DNA of 11,235 nucleotides from Calditrichota bacterium. GTDB taxonomy: Bacteria; Electryoneota; RPQS01. A program made the position numbers and the translations under genes. Position 1 is the stretch's first letter; each line of letters starts with the position of its first letter. The stretch spans positions 1 through 11,235 of the forward strand of contig JAGVEU010000492.1 in NCBI GenBank assembly GCA_020057985.1, read 5' to 3'. Shown piece by piece: positions 7,901 to 11,235 of this stretch. Under the pieces are notes generated by a model. That model worked only from the letters and a program-made list of their open reading frames with translations, did not search any database and was not told where the DNA came from.

Positions 7901-8554
7901 TGGATTGTCGGCGGTGATGGGTGGGCTTATGACATCGGGTATGGTGGCCTCGATCATGTCCTTGCTTCAGGAAGAAAAGTGAGAATGCTCGTGCTCGACA
8001 CCGGAGTTTATTCGAATACTGGAGGCCAATGTTCCAAAGCCTCGCCGCTCGGCGCTGTTGCCAAATTTGCTTTTGGCGGCAAGCCCACTCCGCGCAAGGA
8101 CCTTGGCATGATGGCCATCAACTACGGCTACGTCTATGTGGCACAAGTGGCGATGGGTGCCAACGATGTGCAGACAGTAAAAGCGTTTGTAGAAGCGGAA
8201 GCCTATGATGGCCCGTCACTGATTATCGCCTACTCCCACTGCATTGCTCACGGCATTGATATGAGTCGCGGAATGATTCAGCAGAAGGCTGTGGTGGAGA
8301 GTGCATCATGGCCGCTCTATCGTTACAATCCGGATCGTACACGCGAGGGCTTGAATCCACTGCAACTGGATTCGAAACCGCCCAAGATCAAGGTCAAAGA
8401 TTGGGCTTACTCGGAAACGCGATTCAAAATGCTGACGAAGATCAATCCTGAAGCTGCCGAAGAGCTGATGGACCGTGCACAGAAGGATACGATGGAACGC
8501 TGGCGATTCTACGAGCAATTGGCGTCCCTCGACTACAGCAAGAACGACAAATGA
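4985..8554 (+). CDS. nifJ: Pyruvate:ferredoxin (flavodoxin) oxidoreductase, single-chain
   Basis: Cytoplasmic homodimeric enzyme that oxidises pyruvate with CoA to acetyl-CoA and CO2, passing electrons to ferredoxin or flavodoxin; the key entry to acetyl-CoA in anaerobes. Numbered from the ATG at 4985 (1189 residues), YPITPSS begins at Y28 and gives T31, then E64 and R114, all at the same positions as the catalytic residues of the Desulfovibrio africanus enzyme. The ferredoxin-like domain has two [4Fe-4S] motifs, starting at C695 (CIQCNKCVLVCP) and C753 (CTGCGICVDVCP). The proximal cluster ligands are C827 and the second Cys of CSGCGETPY, the Cys of ATGCSSIYG and C1086 in SHCIAHG. The thiamine diphosphate/Mg site is GGDGW at 976-980 and SNTGGQ from S1010. 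It is about 40 residues shorter than the D. africanus enzyme and ends without that enzyme's protective C-terminal extension, so it may be more oxygen-sensitive. The ATG was preferred to the in-frame TTG at 4967 because conserved sequence starts there and GGAG at 4969-4972 lies upstream, though its 12-base spacing is long. Confidence 0.97.
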   Translation: MTRPTITIDGNEAAANVAHRLNEVIAIYPITPSSNMGEWSDEWSALGRKNIWGTVPTVVEMQSEGGAAGAVHGALQTGALTTTFTASQGLLLMIPNMFKIAGELTSTVFHVSARTVATHALSIFGDHSDVMAVRSTGWGMIASANVQEVLDHALIANAATLKARIPIVHFFDGFRTSHEVQKIESLTDEDLRFMIDDDLVFAHRARALSPDRPVIRGTAQNPDVFFQGREAINPFYDACPQIMQEAMDRFATRIGRSYHLFDYVGAPDAERVIVLMGSGCDPAHETVEYLNAHNEKVGVLKVRLYRPFSVKHFIAALPKSVKSIAVLDRVKEPGSPGEPLYQDVVVAMSETMSNGAPWKVHPRIIGGRYGLSSKEFTPAMIKAVFDELKKPTPKNHFTVGIHDDVTHTSLDYDPAFSVEAEDVFRGKFYGLGADGTVGANKNSIKIIGDETNNFAQGYFVYDSKKSGAVTVSHLRFGPRPIRATYLIDRAKFVACHQSVFLEKYDMLADAMPGAVFLLNTQSPTEQVWDALPSEVQQDIISKKLKFYCIDAYKVAAATGMGARVNTIMQTCFFAISGILPPDQAIAAIKSTIKKTYGKRGEQIVQMNYKAVDETLANLHEIKVPDKLTSKFSRPPLISDKAPDFVKNTLSEVIAGRGDKLPVSAFPKDGTYPLSTTEWEKRNIALEIPVWDRDVCIQCNKCVLVCPHAAIRAKVFTQDQLKNAPPTFLHMKYKGTEFSTPDLLYSLQTAPEDCTGCGICVDVCPAKNKTEVRLKAINMMPQPPLREQERVNYEFFLSIPEANRDEIKVSQVKSSQFLQPLFEYSGACSGCGETPYVKLLTQLFGDRLIIANATGCSSIYGANLPTTPYAVNHEGRGPAWSNSLFEDNAEFGMGFRLTFDKHREFSIELLQRLEGIIGANLVTEIINADMSTEAGIRAQRGRVEELRKRLSGDPSEAARHLLTIADMLVNRSVWIVGGDGWAYDIGYGGLDHVLASGRKVRMLVLDTGVYSNTGGQCSKASPLGAVAKFAFGGKPTPRKDLGMMAINYGYVYVAQVAMGANDVQTVKAFVEAEAYDGPSLIIAYSHCIAHGIDMSRGMIQQKAVVESASWPLYRYNPDRTREGLNPLQLDSKPPKIKVKDWAYSETRFKMLTKINPEAAEELMDRAQKDTMERWRFYEQLASLDYSKNDK

Positions 8555-8560
8555 AAGTTT

Positions 8561-8585
8561 CGGTCTGTTTGCAAGAATCAGACCG
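8561..8585 (+). repeat. Intercistronic hairpin
   Basis: A perfect 7-bp inverted repeat, CGGTCTG (8561-8567) and CAGACCG (8579-8585), encloses an 11-nt loop in the 57-base gap between the oxidoreductase and the following gene. No T-tract follows (the next bases are TCCCCC), so it is not a classical terminator. It could stabilise the upstream message end or mark an RNA processing site, setting different levels of the two products. Confidence 0.55.
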
Positions 8586-8611
8586 TCCCCCACAATGATC
8601 TGGAGAACAAA

Positions 8612-9610
8612 ATGGATCTGACCACAACGTACATGGGGCTAAAACTGAAAAACCCCGTCGTGGCTTCTGCGTCAACAATGACTTATAAACTCGATGGAGT
8701 GCGAAGACTCGAAGATGCCGGTGTCTCCGCGATCATCCTGCATTCACTCTTTGAAGAACAGCTTACGCATGAAGCTCTTGAATTGCACTATCTCACTACT
8801 CAGGGAACCGAAAGCTTCGCCGAGGCCCTCAGCTATTTTCCTGAAGCCGATGAGTACAATCTCGGCCCGGAGGAGTATCTCAAGTTCATTCGCAAAGCCA
8901 AGCAAGCCACCAGAATTCCCATCGTCGCAAGTCTCAACGGATTCACTTCCGGCGGCTGGGTTGAATACGCGAAGAATATGCAGGATGCCGGAGCGGACGC
9001 CCTCGAACTGAACATCTATTATCTTGCCACTGATCCGGATCTTCCCGGTTCAGAAGTCGAGAAGAATTACGTGGACGTGCTGAAGGCTGTGAAGTCGCAA
9101 GTGAATATTCCCGTGGCTATTAAGCTTGGCCCCTTCTTCAGCAATATGGCCAACATGGCATGTCGGCTTGATGAAGCAGGAGCCAATGCGCTCGTGCTCT
9201 TTAATCGTTTCTATCAGCCCGATCTTGATCTGGAAAACCTTGTAGTCTGGCCGCACGTCGAACTGAGTTCGTCAGCCGAGTTGCGTCTACCTCTGCGTTG
9301 GATTGCGATTCTCCATGGCAGACTGAAATGCAGTCTTGCGGCGACCACGGGTGTTCATACCGCTCAAGACGTGCTCAAGGTTATGATGTCCGGTGCGGAC
9401 GTCGCCATGATGTGCTCAGCGATTTATCGCAACGGCCCTGACCACGTGCAGAAAGTTGTGACTGACATCGAGGCTTGGATGGAGGAGAACGAGTATTCAT
9501 CCCTTTCACAAATGAAAGGCTCCATGAGCCAGAAATCCGTCGCCGAACCCGGAGCCTACGAGCGTGCGAACTACATGAAAACCTTGCAGAGCTTCCGGAC
9601 GGTGATTTAG
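8612..9610 (+). CDS. Dihydroorotate dehydrogenase-like FMN protein (non-PyrD subfamily)
   Basis: A 332-residue TIM-barrel flavoprotein of the dihydroorotate dehydrogenase superfamily, cytoplasmic. FMN-binding landmarks are visible: N109 in SLNGF, K171 in AIKLGP, N198 in LFNRF, and TTGVHT at 245-250 followed by GADVAMMCSAIYRNG. In class 1 enzymes the loop NxSCPN holds the catalytic Cys (Ser in class 2); here the equivalent is N134-I-Y-Y-L, so no Cys or Ser base is present. The protein is therefore unlikely to oxidise dihydroorotate by the usual mechanism. It belongs to the set usually labelled 'dihydroorotate dehydrogenase-like protein', whose reaction is not established as far as I know. The start ATG has GGAG at 8602-8605. 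It follows the pyruvate oxidoreductase gene by 57 bases on the same strand, which suggests an operon and a role near ferredoxin or pyruvate metabolism. The C-terminus is complete here. Its last coding part is repeated at the contig end. Confidence 0.9.
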   Translation: MDLTTTYMGLKLKNPVVASASTMTYKLDGVRRLEDAGVSAIILHSLFEEQLTHEALELHYLTTQGTESFAEALSYFPEADEYNLGPEEYLKFIRKAKQATRIPIVASLNGFTSGGWVEYAKNMQDAGADALELNIYYLATDPDLPGSEVEKNYVDVLKAVKSQVNIPVAIKLGPFFSNMANMACRLDEAGANALVLFNRFYQPDLDLENLVVWPHVELSSSAELRLPLRWIAILHGRLKCSLAATTGVHTAQDVLKVMMSGADVAMMCSAIYRNGPDHVQKVVTDIEAWMEENEYSSLSQMKGSMSQKSVAEPGAYERANYMKTLQSFRTVI

Positions 9611-9651
9611 ACGGCAATTTCGTCCGTGAAATAGCTTGTTTCATTCGACAT

Positions 9652-9688
9652 GAAAGGGCTTTGCAACACCCCGTTGCGAGGCTCTTTC
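9652..9688 (+). terminator. Long 3' hairpin after the oxidoreductase operon
   Basis: GAAAGGGCTTTGCAAC (9652-9667) can pair along all 16 positions with GTTGCGAGGCTCTTTC (9673-9688), as RNA with three G-U wobbles, around a 5-nt loop ACCCC. It lies 42 bases after the stop of the dehydrogenase-like gene. There is no T-tract directly after it, so it may act as a 3'-end stabiliser with termination occurring downstream, or as a factor-assisted terminator. The wobbles are G-U only when the plus strand is transcribed, which supports a plus-strand RNA structure. Confidence 0.6.
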
Positions 9689-9760
9689 CGATTACCGGAC
9701 GAGCAAGTTCAGTATCTTCTCATGCCTCTCGAACAGAGATTCTCATTGCGGGCAATAATT

Positions 9761-9779
9761 CAAGTACTTGTTTTTTTTT
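9761..9779 (+). terminator. Possible T-tract terminator
   Basis: The 10-base palindrome CAAGTACTTG (9761-9770) is followed at once by nine T residues (9771-9779). As RNA the palindrome can only form a very short CAA/UUG stem, so intrinsic termination would be weak. The T-tract may instead act together with the strong hairpin about 80 bases upstream. Confidence 0.3.
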
Positions 9780-9811
9780 ACATACAAATTTCGTGATTGG
9801 TGTTATAGTAC

Positions 9812-9840
9812 TTGACAAGCATAGGTTACTTGTTTATATT
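9812..9840 (+). promoter_or_regulatory. Strong sigma70-type promoter for the lipoprotein gene
   Basis: A perfect TTGACA at 9812-9817, a 17-base spacer and TATATT at 9835-9840 (5/6 to consensus). Transcription should start near 9847, giving a leader of about 54 nt to the ATG at 9901. TACTTG occurs three times here, at 9765-9770, 9809-9814 (overlapping the -35) and 9827-9832 (in the spacer). These copies could be recognition half-sites for a regulator, though no regulator gene is adjacent. Confidence 0.7.
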
Positions 9841-9900
9841 ATTCCATGTGCCTCTGAGCACACAGTCGTAACATGACCCATAAATAAAAAGGAAAGAACA

Positions 9901-10641
9901 ATGAAGGTAAAGCCAATAGTAACAACGCTGGCCATTCTGACGGTCTTCTTGGTTTTGGGCTGCCAGAGCAACTCCGACTACGAAATTAATACTTCGGTTC
10001 CGCTTGCTACCGCTGATGGAACTGGGAATCATTCCTCTTGGGATGAGGCAGGACGAATTCACAACCAGGGCATGGATTACATCCTGAGCTACTGTAGACG
10101 CCCAGAGTGTGTTCCAATATATGCAGTAAATTTCATCAGAATCCATACATCTTACGATCTTGCTTCGGCGCAAGCCGGAATCGAGGCTGCCAATCCACGT
10201 CCTACTCTCAAGTCAACTCTTGCGGATCTGGGCCAACTGAAATCCTATCGATGGATTTCAGAACGCGAATATGCGCTAACGAAGCGGCTCGTCATCGCGG
10301 TATTTGAAAGTACAAGTGATGAAGCTTGGGCTGACAGTATTGCGATAATTCGAGACGTGGTCATCTCCACCGACTGGAGATCCAATGAGCAATTTTGCCA
10401 AACTGTGGCAGCGATTGCTGTTCATAGTCTTCAATTCCAATGTAATCAATGTAATTTACCAAGAAATAATTTGGACGACTGGGATTGGGGCAGATTTGGT
10501 GCCTCCGACGTTGCAGGTGCTGTAGGTGGAGCCATTGGTGGAGGCATCGTCGGTGGTGGTGCCGGAATAATTCCCGGTGCGGTGGGCGGTGGCATCGGTA
10601 ACAGTGCAGTCGATGCCTGCATGCAATGGCTCGGATATTAA
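9901..10641 (+). CDS. Lipoprotein of unknown function with C-terminal glycine-zipper segment
   Basis: I do not recognise a family. The 246-residue protein has a classic type II signal: K2/K4, a hydrophobic core (about 6-18) and the lipobox VLGC with Cys21, so it should be lipid-anchored outside the cytoplasm. The middle (about 40-195) looks globular and soluble, with a W/Y-containing core. Six further cysteines are present: C65, C70, C166, C181, C184 and C240, suggesting disulfides, with CNQC at 181-184. Residues about 200-236 form an alternating G/A/V/I run with GxxxG spacing and a proline near the middle, typical of glycine-zipper helical hairpins that insert in or pack on membranes. A short tail ending WLGY follows. 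The start is supported by AAGGA at 9889-9893 and the promoter at 9812-9840. It is followed after 12 bases by a small membrane protein. Roles as a membrane-active effector or an envelope-stress protein are possible but not shown. Confidence 0.85.
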   Translation: MKVKPIVTTLAILTVFLVLGCQSNSDYEINTSVPLATADGTGNHSSWDEAGRIHNQGMDYILSYCRRPECVPIYAVNFIRIHTSYDLASAQAGIEAANPRPTLKSTLADLGQLKSYRWISEREYALTKRLVIAVFESTSDEAWADSIAIIRDVVISTDWRSNEQFCQTVAAIAVHSLQFQCNQCNLPRNNLDDWDWGRFGASDVAGAVGGAIGGGIVGGGAGIIPGAVGGGIGNSAVDACMQWLGY

Positions 10642-10653
10642 TCGAGGAGTTCT

Positions 10654-10893
10654 GTGATACCATTCGTCATACTAACAGTACTTGCTCTTGCGTTTGGAGC
10701 GATCATGGTCTTCTTTCTCAAGCCTAAGACTAACGCAGGGTTGCGTTTCGTGCTGAGCAGCCTTATCTTTTGGCTTGCAACAGCACTTTGGAGACTTCCG
10801 CCGAGTGCATTCTCTTTACAGTTCTTTGTCGGCTGCGCTGTTGGATGGGGCCTTGTTTATTGGATTGCTTCCAAGAGATACGGCCAAACGTAG
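10654..10893 (+). CDS. Small three-helix inner-membrane protein of unknown function
   Basis: A 79-residue protein that is almost wholly membrane-spanning: helix 1 at about 2-22, helix 2 at about 33-50 and helix 3 at about 55-73. The loop after helix 1 contains KPKT, and the C-terminus is SKRYGQT. By the positive-inside rule the first loop and the C-terminus lie in the cytoplasm, with the N-terminus outside. The start is GTG, chosen because GAGGAG at 10644-10649 is well placed and no ATG precedes the first helix. It begins 12 bases after the lipoprotein gene and is probably co-transcribed from the promoter at 9812-9840. I do not recognise the family. A partner, anchor or immunity-like role for the lipoprotein is speculation from gene order. 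Confidence 0.75.
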   Translation: MIPFVILTVLALAFGAIMVFFLKPKTNAGLRFVLSSLIFWLATALWRLPPSAFSLQFFVGCAVGWGLVYWIASKRYGQT

Positions 10894-10895
10894 AT

Positions 10896-10920
10896 AGAGG
10901 GGATTTCCTCCCTCCCCTTT
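10896..10920 (+). terminator. Possible terminator of the lipoprotein unit
   Basis: AGAGGGGA (10896-10903) can pair with TCCCCTTT (10913-10920) through 8 bp including one G-U, around a 9-nt loop. It begins 3 bases after the stop of the small membrane protein. Only a short, mixed pyrimidine stretch (TTTCTT) is present at its 3' side, so termination may be inefficient. Confidence 0.4.
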
Positions 10921-10961
10921 CTTGGCAAAGTATATAATATTGAGGAGAATATTAACTTGTA

Positions 10962-11203
10962 GTGTTCGGATTGTTTTCGTATCTTGTCCGGATTGTTCTA
11001 TCCCCAAACAATACAGAGCTTCAGGTGTTTTCTTGTCCACGTTGTGGTAGCGATCAGACCGTCAGCAATGGTTCGGTTCGCGGAGTCTCCAAGCGACGGC
11101 GAAAAGTCTGCACTTGCCAGTTGACCCGCCCCGATCGGAGTTGGAAAATCGCTTTCGGTCAAACTTCTGGCCGCCGCTCTCTATCTGCATGGTTTCTCTA
11201 CTC
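10962..11203 (+). pseudogene. IS1-like transposase, N-terminal part, frameshifted and truncated
   Basis: The N-terminal zinc ribbon is read in one frame: CPRCGSDQT, then SNGSVRG and KRRRKVCTC (Cys at 11034 and 11043). A GTG at 11025, three codons before CPRCG, is a better start than the GTG at 10962, which lies in the IS end repeats. From about 11140 the family-like continuation GKSLSVKLLAAALYLHGFST is found one base ahead (codons starting at 11143, 11146 and so on), while the original frame gives unrelated sequence. A TGA at 11122 closes the second frame upstream, so the shift must lie between 11122 and about 11143. This is a +1 change, unlike the programmed -1 shift of IS1. The second cysteine pair is C-x-C instead of the usual C-x-x-C, also hinting at decay. 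Coding similarity stops at about 11203 at the chimeric junction. Confidence 0.6.
10964..10997 (+). repeat. Paired direct repeats at the IS left end
   Basis: GTTCGGATTGTT (10964-10975) and GTCCGGATTGTT (10986-10997) match at 11 of 12 positions and are spaced 22 bases apart, about two helical turns. Such phased repeats at an IS end are candidate transposase-binding sites. Confidence 0.5.
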
Positions 11204-11235
11204 GGCGCCTACGAGCGTGCGAACTACATGAAAAC
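11204..11235 (+). repeat. Terminal copy of the dehydrogenase-like gene 3' segment
   Basis: Bases 11207-11235 are identical over 29 positions to 9554-9582 in the dehydrogenase-like gene. Extending to 11204-11235 against 9551-9582 gives 31/32. The copy encodes the same GAYERANYMK peptide but is out of context. It marks an assembly or amplification chimera, or less likely a real rearrangement. Confidence 0.9.

Larger units (their letters stand above)
10959..11203 (+). mobile_element. Left part of an IS1-like insertion sequence
   Basis: The segment includes a short non-coding end with two near-identical repeats (10964-10997) followed by a zinc-ribbon transposase start, the usual layout of the left end of an IS1-family element. 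The exact left boundary is uncertain and was placed just before the first repeat. The right end is absent because the contig switches at about 11204 to sequence copied from the dehydrogenase-like gene. AT-rich sequence with AATATT repeats (10936-10941 and 10948-10953) lies immediately upstream and may be the target region. Confidence 0.55.

Noticed and set aside
9475..9876. Plus-strand open frame running out of the dehydrogenase-like gene into the spacer
   Set aside because: It starts inside the conserved gene in another frame and crosses the long hairpin and T-tract; no family resemblance.
11133..11139. GATCGGA resembling the start of an Illumina adapter (AGATCGGAAGAGC)
   Set aside because: Only seven bases match and the sequence diverges at once, so it is probably chance, although it lies close to the transposase frameshift.
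1..11235. tRNA, rRNA or CRISPR arrays
   Set aside because: No cloverleaf-like segment, rRNA signature or regularly spaced repeat series was seen; the only repeats are the short ones listed.

Overview
The window is most likely a short metagenome-assembled contig from an uncultured anaerobic bacterium. It carries a complete pyruvate:ferredoxin oxidoreductase, has mid-range base composition and uses sigma70-type promoters. I cannot name the phylum from sequence alone. The pairing of this oxidoreductase with a dihydroorotate-dehydrogenase-like protein is something I associate with anaerobic Bacteroidota/FCB-type lineages, but that is only an impression. Both ends carry technical artefacts. Bases 1-17 match the end of the Illumina TruSeq read-2 adapter. 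The last 29 bases repeat the 3' part of an internal gene, joined to a broken transposase gene.

Region 1 (18-1929, + strand): a secreted or lipid-anchored 5'-nucleotidase-type metallophosphoesterase whose N-terminus is lost at the contig edge. It overlaps by 4 bases a thioredoxin-type arsenate reductase (low-molecular-weight phosphatase fold) with all three redox cysteines.

Region 2 (4535-1940, - strand, convergent with region 1): three genes linked by two successive ATGA overlaps. They are an unrecognised P-loop nucleotide-binding protein, a class I SAM-dependent methyltransferase and a tRNA-dihydrouridine synthase (DusB-like). They probably form one transcript started in the divergent intergenic region.

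Region 3 (4536-4984): about 450 bases without a gene. It holds overlapping divergent promoters, a partial Rex-like palindrome at the + strand transcription start, and a leader of about 300 nt with several inverted repeats.

Region 4 (4985-9610, + strand): pyruvate:ferredoxin oxidoreductase with all expected thiamine and iron-sulfur residues, followed after an intercistronic hairpin by an FMN-barrel protein of the dihydroorotate-dehydrogenase-like family. The latter lacks the catalytic Cys/Ser loop of true PyrD. Together they suggest a catabolic pyruvate/ferredoxin operon rather than pyrimidine synthesis.

Region 5 (9611-10893): a long 3' hairpin, a T-tract and a strong promoter (TTGACA-17-TATATT). 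The promoter drives a two-gene unit: an unrecognised lipoprotein with a C-terminal glycine-zipper segment and six further cysteines, and a 79-residue three-helix membrane protein. This pair is the most plausible place for undescribed biology in the window.

Region 6 (10896-11235): a possible terminator, then the left end of an IS1-like element whose zinc-ribbon transposase gene is frameshifted and cut off where the contig switches to a copy of the end of region 4.
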